A stretch of 64,000 bases of DNA from Manis javanica (taxonomy: Eukaryota > Chordata > Mammalia > Pholidota > Manidae). The notes beneath the pieces were generated by a model that saw only the letters and a list, made by a program, of their open reading frames with translations, had not been told where the DNA came from and made no database searches. Location: contig NC_133165.1 in the NCBI RefSeq assembly GCF_040802235.1, positions 45,645,629 through 45,709,628 on the forward strand, read 5' to 3'. Numbering within the stretch: the first letter of the stretch is position 1; each line of letters begins with the position of its first letter. The position numbers and the translations under genes were made by a program. Positions 35,448 to 48,200 of this stretch are shown here, piece after piece.

Positions 35448-35777
35448 GTGAAAGGTCAAGGTATCTGCCCTGAGGGACCAGGGGGGGACCGGAGGCCACA
35501 TGTTGAAATAGATATCCATTGGTCCCCAGTGAACATACAATGTGTCCTTGTTCTGGTGGACACTGGGGCTGAATGTTCACTGATTCATGGTAACCCTAAG
35601 TGGTTCCCTGGGAGCCCCACTATCATAGATGGATACAGGGGGAAGGCTATCAGGGTGAAAAAAGCCCAAATCCCTTTGGGAATAGGGCACCTACCCCCAA
35701 AAGAGTATACTGTGTATATATCTCCTATTCCTGAGTATATTTTGGGGATTGATATCCTGCAGGGTCTATGGTTGTAG
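35448..35777 (+). pseudogene. ERV aspartic protease
   Basis: A 109-codon frame with the retroviral protease active-site motif DTGA (residues 38-41, in VLVDTGAECSLIHG), a central flap-like part and the C-terminal ILGIDILQG motif. Upstream and downstream stops isolate it from gag and reverse transcriptase in this copy. Confidence 0.8.
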
Positions 35778-36836
35778 ACCACTGAAGGTGAGTTCAGACT
35801 GAGAGTACGTGTGGTGAAGGCAGTTCTGAGGGGACATGCTAGGCATCCACCCATAGCTTTGCCTGTGCCTTGTTGGGTGACTAATACCAAACAATACAAA
35901 CTGTCTGGAGGGCATAAAGAGATTTCAGAAACTCTCCAGGAGCTGAAAAAGGTGGGTATTATAAAGCCCACCCACAGTCCTTTCAATTTCCCAGTGTGGC
36001 CTGTAAAAAAGCCAGATGGTGGGGAGAACCAAGATGGCGGTGTGAATAGAGTAGTGAAATCTCCTCCCAAAATCATATATATTTTTGAAAATACAACAAA
36101 TACAAATATTCCTAAAAGAGAGACCAGAAGATACAGGACAACAGCCAGACTACATCTACACCTGCAAGAATCCAGTGCATCATGAAGGGAGTAAGATACA
36201 AACTGTGGCCCGGCAGGACCTGAGTGCCCCTCTCCCCATCTCCTAGCAGGAGGAGAAGAGTCAGAGTGGGAAGGGAGAGGGAGCTCAGGACTGCTAAACA
36301 CTCAGCCCTAGCCATCTACACTGGAGCACAGACACACAGTGCATGCGTGGGTTGCTGGAAACTAGGGAAACAGGACAGTAAGACCTGTGAGTGGGTCCCT
36401 ACAGCCAGTGCACCTGGGACAAAGAAAAGCGAGTGCTTTTTGAAAGTCTTAAAGGGACAGGGACCCCACAGCTGGACAGAAGTGTCCCAGGACACTTAGC
36501 CTAGCAGCTGGGAATCCCAGGGAACTCCGGGCACCCTAACCCCCTGGGCAGCAGCGCAGCTCAGAGGCCCCTCAAGGAGATAAATGGCCTCCCACCCGTT
36601 TCCCCTCAGATGCGGCTCAGCCATATTGGAGAAGCAGCCTGAGGCTGGCCACACCCACAGCAACTGCAGAGCTCCACAGCAGCGGGGCAAGAATTAGAAA
36701 CCCCATCTGCACACAGCTACCCAGCACAAGTCACTAGGGGTCGCTGTTCTCCCAGGAGAGGAAGGCCACAAACCAGCAAGAAGGGACTTTCTCTTATCCA
36801 ACACACCACCAGCTCCCAACAAATACCTCTATCGCC

Positions 36837-37560
36837 ATGAAAAGGCAGAAGAATTTGATACAGACCAAGATCACAGAGGCAAACCATGAGAAGGAGATAG
36901 ACTTAACCAATCTCCCTGAAAAAGAATTAAAAATAAAGCTCATAACCATGCTGATGGACCTGCAGAGAAATATGCAAGAGCTAAGGGATGATGTCTGGAA
37001 GGAGATTACAGAAATGAAACAATCTCTGGAAGGATTTATAAGCAGAATGGATAAGATGCAAGAGGCCATTGATGGAATAGAAACCAGAGAACAGGAACGC
37101 ATAGAAGCTGATGCAGAGAGAGATAAAAGGATCTCCAGGAATGAAACAATATTAAGAGAACTGTGTGACCAATCCAAAAGGAACAATGTCTGCATTATAG
37201 GGGTACCAGAAGAAGAAGAGAGAGAAAAAGGGATAGAAAGTGTATTTGAAGAAATAATTGCAGAAAATGTCCCTAACTGGGGAAGGAAATCATTGATCAG
37301 ACCACAGAAATGCACAGAACCCCCAACAGAAGGTACCCAAATAGGACAACACCAAGACACATAATAATTAAAATGACAAAGATCAAGGACAAGGACATTT
37401 AATGCAATGAAACAGAAGAGCCTTGAACCAACAATACTGTATCCAGCACGATTATCATTTAAATATGAAGGAGGGATTAAACAATTCCCAGACAAGCAAA
37501 AGTTGAGGGAATTTGCCTCCCACAAACCACCTCTACAGGGTATTTTAGAGGGACTGCTCT
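36837..37560 (+). pseudogene. L1 ORF1 pseudogene
   Basis: 175 codons from the normal start (MKRQKNLIQTK) with the coiled-coil region (EITEMKQSLEGFISRMDKMQEAIDGIE) and the start of the RNA-binding domain (LRELCDQSKRNNVCIIGVPEEEE). Around 37400 about 120 bp present in the sister copies are missing. After that the last part of the domain continues out of frame to 37560. Confidence 0.8.
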
Positions 37561-37822
37561 AGATGGGAGCACTCCTAAGACTAAATAGATGTCACCAGAG
37601 AAAATAAAATCACAGCAAAGAAAGCAGACCAACCAAATACTAACTAAAGGCAAAAAATAAAATAAACTACCCACAAAAGCAGTTAAAGGAAACACAAAAG
37701 AGCACAGAATAAAACACCCAACATATAAAGAATGGAGGAGGAGTAAATCACCAGTGTTTAAAATAGCTCAATAAGTGAGTTAAGTTAGACAGTAAGATAC
37801 TAAAGAAGATAACCTTGAACCT

Positions 37823-38640
37823 TTGGTAACCATGAATCTAAAGCCTGCAATGGCAATAAGTACATATCTTTCAATAATCACTCTAAATGTAAATGGACTG
37901 AATGCACCAATCAAAAGACACAGAGTAATAGAATGGATAAAAAAGCAAGACCCATCTATATGCTGCTTACAAGAGACTCACCTCAAACCAAAAGACATGC
38001 ACAGACTAAAAGTCAAGGGATATTCCATGCAAACAACAGGGAGAAAAAAGCAGGTGTTGGAGTACTAGGATCAGACAAAATAGACTTCAAAACAAAGAAA
38101 GTCACAAGAGACAAAGAAGGACATTACATAATGATAAAGGGCTCAGTCCAACAAGAGGATATAACCATTCTAAATATATATGCACCCAACACAGGAGCAC
38201 CAACATATGTGAAAGAAATACTAACAGAACTAAAGGAGGAAAGAGAATGCAATGCATTCATTTTAGGAGACTTCAACACACCACTCACTCCAAAGGATAG
38301 ATCCACCAGACAGAAAATAAGTAAGGACACAGAGGCACTGAACAACACACTTGAACAGATGGACCTAACAGACATCTACAGAACTCTACATCCAAAGCCA
38401 CTATTTGCAATAGACAAGAAATGGAGGCAACCTGCATGTCCATCCTTGGATGAATGGATGGGGAAGGTGTGGTACATATATACATACACAGTAGAGTATT
38501 GTTCAGCCATAAGAAGAAAGCAAATCCTACCATTTGTAACAACATGGATGGAGCTAGAGGGTATAAATAAGCCAGGTGGAGAAAGACGGACACCGACTGA
38601 TTTCACTCATATGTGGAGTATAGGAACAAGGAAGGACTGA
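37823..38640 (+). pseudogene. L1 ORF2 endonuclease fused to the ORF2 3' end by deletion
   Basis: The endonuclease start (LSIITLNVNGLNAPIKRHRV, LQETHLKPKD in one frame; NIYAPNTGAPTYVKE, LGDFNTPL in another) runs to about 38395. The next bases match the far C-terminal region of ORF2 (IDKKWRQPACPSLDEWMGKVWYIY). About 3 kb including all of the reverse transcriptase is missing. The breakpoint shares a few bases between both sides and lacks a GT donor. Confidence 0.8.
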
Positions 38641-39604
38641 AGGAACAGAACAGCAGCAGAATCACAGAACCTAAGAATGGACTAATGGTTACCAAAGGGA
38701 AAGGAACTGGAGGGAAGGGAGGGATAAGGGTGGGGGAAACGAAAGGAGGTATTATGATTGGCATGTATGATGTGGGGGGGGCATGGGGAGGGCTGTGCAA
38801 CACAGAGAAGACAAGTGGTGATTCTGCATCATCTTGCTACACTAGTGGACAGTATTGTAGTGGGGTTTGTGGGGGACTTGGTGAAGGGGGACCCTAGTAA
38901 ACATAATTTTCTTCATGTAATTGTATATTAATGACCAAAAAAAAAAAGCCAGATGGCTCCTGGCATATGACTGTGGATTATAGAGAACTGAATAAAGTCA
39001 TACCCCCTATGTATGCTGCTGTCCCCTCTATTGCAGACTTGATGGATACCCTCAGTCATGAAGTAGGAACATACCATTATGTGGTAGATCTTGCTAATGC
39101 CTTCTTTTCCATTGACATTGAGCAGGAAAGTCAGGAAGAGTTTGCCTTCATGTGGGAAGGATGGCAATGGACTTTCAGCATCCTCCCACAGGGATCCTCC
39201 ACAGCCCCACCATCTGTCATGGACTTGTAGCCCAGGACTTGGCTACATGGGAGAAACTGCCAATGGTGCGGCTGTACCATTATATTGATGATGCCATGCT
39301 CATGTCCGATTCTCTTTCAGATCTAGAAGGTGCAGCACCTAGACTGCTGCAATATTTACAGGAGAAAGGATGGGCTGTGAACAGCACCAAGGTTCAGGGA
39401 CCTGGTTTGTCTGTTAAATTCTTGGGGGTCGTCTGGTCGGGTAAGACCAAAGTGATACCAGAAGCAGTTATAGACAAAGTCCAGGCCTTTCCTACCCCCA
39501 CAACTGTAACATTGTTACAGGAATTTCTGGGTCTTCTAGGCTACTGGAGAGCGTTTATACCACACTTGGCGCAAATTCTGAAGCCCTTATACTGGTTGGT
39601 ATGA

Positions 39605-40700
39605 AAGGGCGTCAGGTGGGACTGGGATGAGACATGTGCATCTGCCTTTACTACAGCAAAATCGGCAGTCAAGGCTGTGCAGGCCTTGAGTGTGATAGAC
39701 CCATCAAGGCCCTGTGAGCTGGATGTTCATGTCACTGAAGATGGTTATGGCTCAGGTCTCTGGCAGCAGCTTGAACGAACCTGCCAACCCATTGGATTCT
39801 GGTCACAACTCTGGAAGAGGGCAGAGGTATGATACACTTTGATAGAAAAACAACTGGCTGCCGTGTATCATGCCCTGCTGGCTACAGAACCCATCACTGG
39901 AATGGCCCCTTTAAAGGTAATAACCACCTCTCCCATCTTGGGGTGGGTACGAGACTGGACCCAAAAGCCAAGGAGTGGTGTGGCACAAACACCCACACTA
40001 GCCAAGTGGGGTGCTTACCTACAGCAGTGTAGTGCTCTCTCTAGCAGCCCCTTGAGTGAAGAACTCCAATGCTTGTTGGGACCAGTGACATATACTAGTG
40101 AAAAGCAGGAAGAACTTGCTTTTGAACCATTAGTAGCAGAGAGTCCCTATTGGGAGGGAAGAGCCCCTATACCCGAAGATGCATGGTATACAGATGGCTC
40201 CAGTTGTGGGCAGCCCCCAGAATGGAGGGCCATAGCTTTCTATCCTGACTGAGACAATATGGATGGAAGATGGTGAGGGGAAGAGCAGCCAATGGGCAGA
40301 GTTGTGGGCTGTGTGGCTTGTGATCAGCCAGGAGCCCTCCCCTATAGTTGTATGCATTGACAGCTGGGCTGTCTATCGGTGCTTGACCCTGTGGCTACCA
40401 ACCTGGTACCATGCCAACTGGCTGGTTGGTCACCAACCCCTTTGGGGGCAAGAATTATGGCAAGACTTATGGGCTTGTGGTCAGACCGAAATAATTACAG
40501 TATACCATGTGACAGGTCATTTGCCACTGGCATCCCCAGAAAATGATGAGGCAGATAAATTGGCCCAGATACGTTGGTTAGAAGGAAAGCCTGCCTCTGA
40601 TGTAGCCCAATGGCTACATCAGCATTTGTTGCATGCAGGGCAAAAGACAATGTGGGCTGTAGCCCATCGGTGGGGCTTGCCTTTGACCATTGAAGAAGTT
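39605..40700 (+). pseudogene. ERV connection and RNase H region
   Basis: After the reverse transcriptase come PIGFWSQLWKRAE-type connection sequence and LIEKQLAAVYHAL. RNase H motifs follow: YTDGSS (about 40187-40204), SSQWAELWAV with the catalytic Glu position, and the HVTGH...NDEADKLA end. Stops at about 39829, 40250 and 40290 break it into three frames. Confidence 0.75.
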
Positions 40701-41755
40701 AGTAGAGCCTGGCAGGAGTGTGTTGTGTGCTCCAAAAGAGACTTACACCGAGTTCCATAGCAACATGGAACAATCGCTAAGGGGCCTATACCCCTCATCA
40801 GGTGGCAGACAGACTATATTGGGCCTCTACCTGTATCAGAAGGATATCGGTACACGGTGATTTGTGTGGGCACAGCTACTGAACTTCTGGTTGCTTTTCC
40901 TACCCGTTATACAGACCAGCAGGCAACCAGAAGAGGCCTGGAGCATCTCTTTGCTGCCTATGGCTGATCACAGGTAACTGAGAGTGATCAGGGCACCCAT
41001 TTTACTGGACACACACTGCAAGAATGGGTACGACAGCTGGGAATCAAGTGGAAGTTTCATGTGCCATACAATCCTACCGCAGCAGGCACGATAGAGAGGC
41101 ACAATGGCTTGTTAAAATCTGGACTAAAGTCAGATACCAATAGTCTGTGGGGATGGTCAGTCCGCTTATGGACCGTGCTATGGCGTTTGAATGAGAGACC
41201 CCAAAAGGAAGCTTTGAGCCCCGTACACATGTTAACACATGTGGCTGCCTCCCCCATGCAACTGCAAGTACAAACAAAGGAAGAATCACTGAAGCCGAGG
41301 TTTGGCCACCAGAATAACATCTTGCTGCCAACACCAACTGCACTGAACCCCGGAGACTCCATTGAGTAGGCGTGGCCGTAGACCTTTCGACACATGGACC
41401 AATGATGGCTGGCTCTCCTGGCACCTTGGGGACAAGGCCTGGAAGCTGGGCTCCTGTGTATTCCTGGAATAACAGCAGAGTGGCTGGCAAAGGTCACAGT
41501 AGTATATCCTGAACAGCCAGAAGGTAAGGGCATCTTACTGAGGAGTTTTGTTTTATCATTATGGCCAGTGCATGCACCTCCAGTAGCACTATATATAGAC
41601 CCTTCAGTAACCCCCATGGGGAAAGGAGTAAAAGTATGGTATACTAGACATGGAAGGGACCCCATTCCTGCTACAGTCCTATCACAGGACCACTCTCTTG
41701 CATGCATCCTACCTGATGGGGACAAGATTTGCCTATGTTGGTGGCATTAAAACGT
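40600..41755 (+). pseudogene. ERV integrase
   Basis: The zinc-binding N-terminus shows WLHQHLLHAG with the His pair and CVVCSKRD with the Cys pair. The core shows the three acidic positions in WQTDYIGPL, ESDQGTHF and TIERHNGLL, and so keeps the D,D,E set. An in-frame TGA lies at 40965-40967 and further stops at 40758 and 41367. The last fragment (41568-41750) contains KVWYTRHGRDPIPATVL and probably represents the C-terminal domain. Confidence 0.85.
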
Positions 41756-41787
41756 GTGTCATCGCTCCTAAAGTCTTTGTGGATTGG

Positions 41788-41866
41788 GAACTTCCTCTGG
41801 CTTGTGGATGATTATAATTTTTGTTACTAGGAACCTCCTCTGGCTTGAGGATTATTATAATTTTTG
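41788..41866 (+). repeat. short tandem duplication before the 3' LTR
   Basis: A unit of about 40-45 bp ('cctctggcttg.ggat.attataatttttgt') occurs twice in a row in the non-coding end of the provirus. Confidence 0.65.
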
Positions 41867-42033
41867 TATCAAAATCTTGCTGTATCTTAATTTTTACTAT
41901 AATCTCTAAGTTGTTGTTATCCTCTGTTGCTATTGTGGAATCTGGTTACAGTGCTCCAGCTTTCTTACACAGGGACCACTGTGGAAGACTGAAAGTGTGT
42001 AGACTGTAAGGCTAGAATCCTTGAGGGATGGAG

Positions 42034-42332
42034 TGTGGGAAAGTTGGGGTTCTGTGGCAAGGATCCTCACTGAACTTAAGCCAACTGATGATGTAACTGG
42101 CCTGTTGCTGGGCTGCCGCTTCCACACCTGTGCGCAATAAGCTATTGTTGCGCTATATAGAGAGCTCGGCCCAGTGCTCTGCGCAGAGGCAGAGACGCTA
42201 GTGCTCGACCTACTGTTGGAGAACAACCCGGGTAATAAACCCTTTCACCCCAAGAACGTTTTGCTGTCATTTTCTTTGGTCACACTGAATCCATAGTGAA
42301 CTTTCCCGGGGCTGAAACCCATTGGCAAGACA
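42034..42332 (+). repeat. 3' LTR
   Basis: 299 bp, TGTGGGAAAG to GGCAAGACA, preceded by a purine-rich tract (42023-42033) that could prime plus-strand synthesis. Contains TATATAGA and AATAAA. It has an insertion ('gcgcagaggcagaga' region, near 42180-42195) absent from the 5' LTR. Confidence 0.9.
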
Positions 42333-44718
42333 TTACCATTCAGAATTGCCCTATAGTGACTGTCAAATCCCCCAGTCTCTGAGCCTCTCTTTTTCCCCAC
42401 TACACCTGCTGGTCCATTTTACTGACACTTCTCTCTCCTTAAACTGACATCCTGGAGTTTATCTCTGACCTGCCTTCCCTGATGTCACTCCTCTTCCTTT
42501 ATAACCTTGACTTTATAGATACATGCTTCAGCCACTCTCTTTCCAGCACTTGCCAGCCTTGTCCTTCTGCCATGCCTTCCTCATAAATCTTCTGCCTTGG
42601 ACCAATGCAACAACCTTCCTTTTGTCTTATTACCAGGTTAGTGTGCCCTACTGGAGAAAATCACACATCGCACCCCATTTAGTGTCTCTAAGTCCACATA
42701 GTCCCTCAGTTATCCTGTAACAGGGATCTGGGCAACTCTTTCCCTTCCCTACAAGTTGTTTTTCCAAATCTTTCACAGCTTCCCTTAAGTGCCCCGCCCG
42801 ACTCCAGCAACCCTCTCCATCAGCCGGTATCCTCCTCTGTGTCTCCTTGAGGAAAGCAGAGGCCTTCCAACAGGAGCTCCAGCTCTCTTCCTTGTTGATT
42901 CTCAGCCTCTGACAGTGGGGTTGGCCTCTTTCACTCCTTATCCCCACCCCAGTGAGGACAGATTAGTAATCATAAACATCACACTCAGTTCTTAGCTCCA
43001 TTCATGGCTTGTCTGGGGATTCTTGTTGGCTTCCTCTAGTTCCTGCAGCCCCATCTGCCCTACTTTCCTTTGGTAGGGAAGGCAGATGGGCCCTGTGCTG
43101 TGATCTGCCCTGATCTGCATACCTTGTTCAATGACTCCACTCCTGCATTGCTGCTCCCAGCCATAACTGACATGTCTTCTACAGGCCTAGCAATTTACTA
43201 AGCATGTTTTTGTATCTCATTTAATCTCCTAAAACAGCTATTTGAAGTGGATTTTATCCCTGATGAGGAAACCGAGGTTCAGGGACTTTAAGTAGCCTGC
43301 CCAAAATACGTGGCTGAGCTGGATGTCTGCCAGCTTTTCTCTCTTCACTCCATAGTTACACCACCTGTGACCATACTTCTCTGGCCACAGTCAGGATTCT
43401 CATTCCTTCCTCCATGCTTGACTGAATCTGGTCTTCACTGCACTTCTAAAGAAGTGTTCCTTTATGCTTGCCCTTCACTGGGCTGTGAGCTCCTCCAGAG
43501 CAGGAAACTTCATTTCCATGTTCCAAGAGCCCTTCAGTAAATGCTTCTGATTACATCAAGTTCAAGCCATTTGGGCCTGTGCATCAGAGTTTGGGGTTAA
43601 TTGACTATTTTGCCCTTTTTCTTTTATAAAATGAATGGAAGTGAAAAAATGATGATCCTAGAGGAAAGACACGAGACCTTATAACCTTGATGCAATAGGA
43701 ACATAGTTGAGACACACTGTGGATGTGAAAATCAGTGACTCTGGCCTCAGCTGAACACACAGTGGGTTTTAGTTGGTCTGCAGTGTATGAAAATTAATAT
43801 AGGAAAATCTCATGAAAATAGAGCTCAGAGGCCAGGAGGGGGAGCCATACCACTCCATGTCAAATACCAGAAAAATTGTCAGTTACAGACACCAACAGAG
43901 GAAGCCTTAGTAGGGAAGAATCATCAATTACAGATCCCAATAGGAAAAGATGTACATGGCATCTCCTGTAAGAAATCGACTACCTCTGCAATTCAGCCAA
44001 GGAAAAACTTAGCCTGCACTCTTGCTTTTCTCCAATGGATTTTCTTCAAAACACCCCCTCCCAACTTCCTCTCCTCCATAAAGTTAATTCTCCTCCTTTG
44101 TTTGATAGACTTGCCTGTGGGTTTGCTATAGCTTGCTTGTCCTGAAATGCAATTCTTTGCTATTCCCAAATAAATCCATTTTTGCTGATAAAATAGCTGA
44201 CCATTTTATTTTTAAGGTTAACAAATGTCAGTTGGGAAGGAAAAGAACAAAATTGAAGCGTATGTATAGAATGTCAGGAATATATGATTTAGATTTATAA
44301 CTAAAACATGAGGGGTAATTAGGACTTTTATGATATTTCTCATTTCCACAGGATGGAGCCACCCCTTAGAACATGACACCTTTGTGTCTGTGCACAGATT
44401 CATACAGAAACACTTGGCTTGGCATTCACCATGGAACAGGCAGCGTTCTGGAGCTTTACCTCTATTAAGCATTTAATTCTCCCAACAACCTTAAGAGGCA
44501 GGTCCAAAGAACACTTTTCCTTAAGATAAGAAAATGGAAGCAAGGAGAAGTAAAGTAACTTGCCGCTGGTACATGGCTTCTGAGTAGTAGGGTCTGGATT
44601 CCACTACAGTCTGCATTCTACCCTGGTACACCACGCTGCCTTTGCTTTAATTCGTTTGCAGAGCACACAAGAGCAGATGACTGTTTGGACTTCCTATAAT
44701 ATATAAAGAAAGGTAAAT
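42333..44718. other. intergenic with MIR and L2 remnants
   Basis: MIR (reverse) at about 43190-43330 ('gaggaaaccgaggttcagggac') and 44420-44620 ('aagataagaaaatggaagcaaggagaagtaaagtaacttgcc'). L2-like at about 43420-43560 ('gggctgtgagctcctccagagcagg'). No gene was recognised. Confidence 0.55.
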
Positions 44719-45238
44719 CTACTTATATATATATATATTTGGTTTCATTAATCTACAATTACATGAAGAACATTATGTTTACTAGGCTCCCCCCTTCAAC
44801 AAGTGCCCCCCACAAACCCCATTACAGTCACTGTCCATCAGTGTTGTAAGATGCTGCAGAATCCCTAAGAGTCTTCTCTGTGTTGTACAGCCCTCCCTGT
44901 GCCCCCCCCACTAGACATGCTAATCATAATGCCACCTTTCTTTTTCCCTGCCTTTATCCCTCCCTTCCCACCCATCCTCCTCAGTCCCTTTCCCTTTGGT
45001 GACCGTTAGTCCATTCATGGATACTGTGATTATGCTGCTGTTTTGTTCCTTCAGTTTTTCATTGTTCTTATACTCCACATATGAGTGAAATCATTTGGTA
45101 CTTGTCTCTCTCCACCTGGCTTATTTCACTGAGCATAATACCCTCTGGCTACATCCATGTTGTTGCAAATGGTTAGATTTGTCTTTTTCTTATGGCTGAA
45201 TAATATTCCATTGTGTATATGTACTACATCTTCTATAT

Positions 45239-48200
45239 CTATTCGTCTACTGATGGACACTTAGGTTGCTTCCATTTCTTGGCTATTGTAAATAATGCTG
45301 CGATAAACATAGGAGTGATTCTGTCTTTTTCAAACTGGGCTGCTGCATTCTTAGAGTAAATTCCTAGGAGTGGAATGCTTGGGTCAAATGGTATTTCTAT
45401 TTTGAGCATTTTGAGGAATCTCCATACTGCTTTCCACAATGGTTGAACTAACTTATATTCCCACAAGCAGTGTAGGAGGGTTCCCCTTTCTCCACATTCT
45501 CACCAATATTTGTTGTTGTTTGTCTTCTGGATGGTGGCAATCCTTACTGGGGTGAGCTGATATCTCATTGTGGTTTTAATTTGCATTTCTCTGATGATTA
45601 GCGATGTGGAGCATCTTTTCATGTGTCTGTTGGCCATCTGAATTTCTTCTTTAGAGAAATCTCTATTCGGCTCCTCTGCCTATTTACTAATTGGATTATT
45701 TGCTTTTTGTTTCTTGAGGAGTGTGAGCTCTTTATATATTTTGGATGTCAGCCCTTTATCGGATCTGTCATTTATGAATATATTCTCCCATACTGTAGGA
45801 TACCTTTTTGTTCTATTGGTGGTGTCCTTTGCTGTACATAAGCTTTTCAGCTTGATATAGTCCCACTTGTTCATTTTTGCTTTTGTTTACCTTGCCCGGG
45901 GAGATACGTTCATGAAGAAGTCACTCATGTTTCTGTCTAAGAGATTTTTGCCTGTTTTTTTCTAAGAGTTTTATGATTTCATGACTTACATTCAAGTCTT
46001 TGATCCATTTTGAATTTACTTTTGTGTATGGGGTTAGACAGTGATCCAGTTTCATTCTCTTACATGTACCTGTCCAGTTTTGCCAGTACCATCTGTTGAA
46101 GAGACTGACATTACCCCATTATATGTCCATGGCTCCTTTATCGTATATTAATTGACCATGTATGTTTGGGTTAATGTCTGGAGACTATTCTGTTCCACTG
46201 GTCTGTGACTCTGTTCCTGTGCCAGGACCAAATTGTCTTAGTTACTGTGGCTTTGTAGTAGAGCTTGAAGTTAGGGAGCAAGATCCCCCCCCCCAACTTT
46301 ATTCTTCCTTCTCAGGATTACTTTGGCTATTCAGGGTCTTTGGTAGTTCCATATGAATTTTAGAACTACTTGTTCCAGTTCGTTGAAGAATGCTGTTGGT
46401 AATTTGATAGGGATTGCATCGAATCTGTATATTGCTTTGGGCAGGATGGCCATTTTGATGATATTAATTCTTCCTAGCCAGGAGCATGGAATGAGTTTCC
46501 ATTTGTTAGTATCCTCTTCAATTTCTCTTAAAGGTGTCTTATAGTTTTCAGGGCATAGGTCTTTCACTTCCTTGGTTAGGTTTATTCCTAGGTATTTTAT
46601 TCTTTTTGATGCTATTGTGAATGGAATTGTTTTCCTGATTTCTCTTTCTGCTAGTTCAGTGTTAATGTATAGGAAAGCCATGATTTCTGCGTGTTAATTT
46701 TGTATCCTGCAACTTTGCTGAATTCCGATATTAGTTCTAGTAGTTTTGGTGTGGAGTCTTTAGGGTCTTTTATGTACAATATCATGTCATCTTCAAATAG
46801 TGGCAGTTTAACTTCTTCTTTACCAATCTGGATTCCTTGTATTTCTTTGTTTTGTAAATTTGCCATGGCTAGGACCTCCAGTACTATGTTGAATAACAGT
46901 GGGGAGAGTGGGCATCCCTGTCTTGTTCCCAATCTCAGAGGAAAAGCTTTCAGCTTCTCGCTGTTCAGTATGATGTGGGCTGTGGGTTTATCATATATGG
47001 CCTTTATTATGTTGAGGTACTTGCCCTCTATACCCACTTTGTTGAGAGTTTTTATCATGAATGGATGTTGAATTTTGTCGAATGCTTTTTCAGCATCTAT
47101 GGAGATGATCATGTGGTTTTTGTCCTTCTTTTTGTTGATGTAGTGGATGATGTTGATGGATTTTCAAATGTTGTACCATCCTTGCATCCCTGGGATGAAT
47201 CCCACCTGGTCATGGTGTATGATTCTTTTGATGTATTTTTGAATTCGGTTTGCTAATATTTTGTTGAGTATTTTTGCATCTATGTTCATCAGGGATATTG
47301 GTCTGTAATTTTCTTTTTTGGTGGGGTCTTTGCCTGGTTTTGGTATTAGGGTGATGTTGGCTTCATAGAATGAGTTTGGGAGTATTCCCTCCTCTTCTAT
47401 TTTTTGGAAAACTTTAAGGATAATGGGTGTTATGTCTTCTCTGTATGTCTGATAAAATTCCGAGGTAAATCCATCTGGCCAGGGGATTTTGTTCTTGGGT
47501 AGATTTTTGATTACTGATTCAATTTCATTGCTGGTAATTGGTTTGTTTAGATTTTGTGTTTCTTCCTTGGGTCAGTCTTGGAAGGTTATACTTTTCTAGG
47601 AAGTTGTCCATTTCTTCTAGGTTTTCCAGCTTGTACGCATATAGGTCTCCATAGTATTCTCTAATAATCCTTCGTATATCTGTGGGGTCCATCGTGATTT
47701 TTCCTTTCTCATTTCTGATTCTGTTGATGTGTGTTGATTCTCTTTTTCTCTTAATAAGTCTGGCTAGAGGCTTATCTATTTTGTTCATTTTCTCAAAGAA
47801 CCAGCTCTTGGTTTCATTGATCTTTTTACTATTGTTTTATTCTTTTCAATTTTTTATTTATTTTCTAATCTGTATTGTGTCGCCCCTTCTGCTAACTTTA
47901 GGCCTCATTTGTTTTTCTTTTTCCAATTTCGATAATTGTGACATCAGACTATTCATTTGGGATTGTTCTTTCTTCTTTAAATATGCCTGGATTGCTATGT
48001 ACTTTCCTCTTAAGACTGCTTTCTCTGCATCCCACAGAAGTTGGGGCTTTGTGTTGTTGTTGTCATTTGTTTCCATACATTGCTTGATCTCTATTTTAAT
48101 TTGGTCATTGATCCATTGATTATTTAGGAGCATGTTGTTAAGCCTCCATGTGTTTGTGGGCGCTTTTGCTTTCTTTGTACAATTTATTTCTAGTTTTATA

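Larger units (their letters stand above)
36005..38956 (+). mobile_element. internally deleted L1 inserted in the ERV pol gene
   Basis: Target duplication AAAAAAGCCAGATGG at 36005-36019 and 38942-38956 (15 bp, exact). The L1 starts at its true 5' end (TGGGGAGAACCAAGATGGCGG) and ends in 3' UTR plus poly(A), yet is only about 2.9 kb. The 5' UTR is 36020-36836, a truncated ORF1 spans 36837-37364 with decay beyond, and the start of ORF2 lies at about 37823-38395. The sequence then jumps directly to the last part of ORF2 and the 3' UTR. Both ends are intact, so the loss is internal. Confidence 0.9.
35811..39604 (+). pseudogene. ERV reverse transcriptase, split by an L1
   Basis: The N-terminal fingers (35811-36019) end in WPVKKPDG at the insertion. 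The domain resumes at 38942 with PDGSWHMTVDYRELNK. It then shows the first catalytic aspartate (VVDLANAFF), LPQG, and in another frame YIDD (39281-39292) and KFLGVVWSG. A frameshift lies near 39200, between LPQG and YIDD. Removing the L1 would leave the two halves collinear apart from the duplicated target. The catalytic motifs remain readable, but the gene is dead. Confidence 0.88.
33395..42332 (+). mobile_element. env-less endogenous retrovirus (class III-like), interrupted by an L1
   Basis: A provirus with two LTRs (33395-33680 and 42034-42332) and a perfect 5-bp target duplication TTACC (33390-33394 and 42333-42337). Internal order is gag-like coiled-coil region, protease, reverse transcriptase, RNase H, integrase, a short C-terminal piece, then the 3' LTR. 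No env and no dUTPase were recognised. The 5-bp duplication and lack of env fit the ERV-L (class III) group, which I infer rather than prove. The two LTRs differ at roughly two dozen sites plus a 12-15-bp indel, so the insertion is old. All frames are broken. A 2.9-kb L1 sits inside the reverse transcriptase (36020-38941). Confidence 0.92.

Noticed and set aside
35585-36301. Minus-strand frame of 238 codons across the ERV protease and L1 5' end
   Set aside because: Antisense and spans an insertion junction, so it cannot be an ancestral gene.
36794-37525. Minus-strand frame of 243 codons
   Set aside because: Antisense to L1 ORF1, Ser/Leu-rich as expected for the reverse reading.
41380-42033. 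Possible env or dUTPase gene between integrase and the 3' LTR
   Set aside because: Only short frames. No membrane span, cleavage site or dUTPase motif. The readable part looks like the integrase C-terminus.
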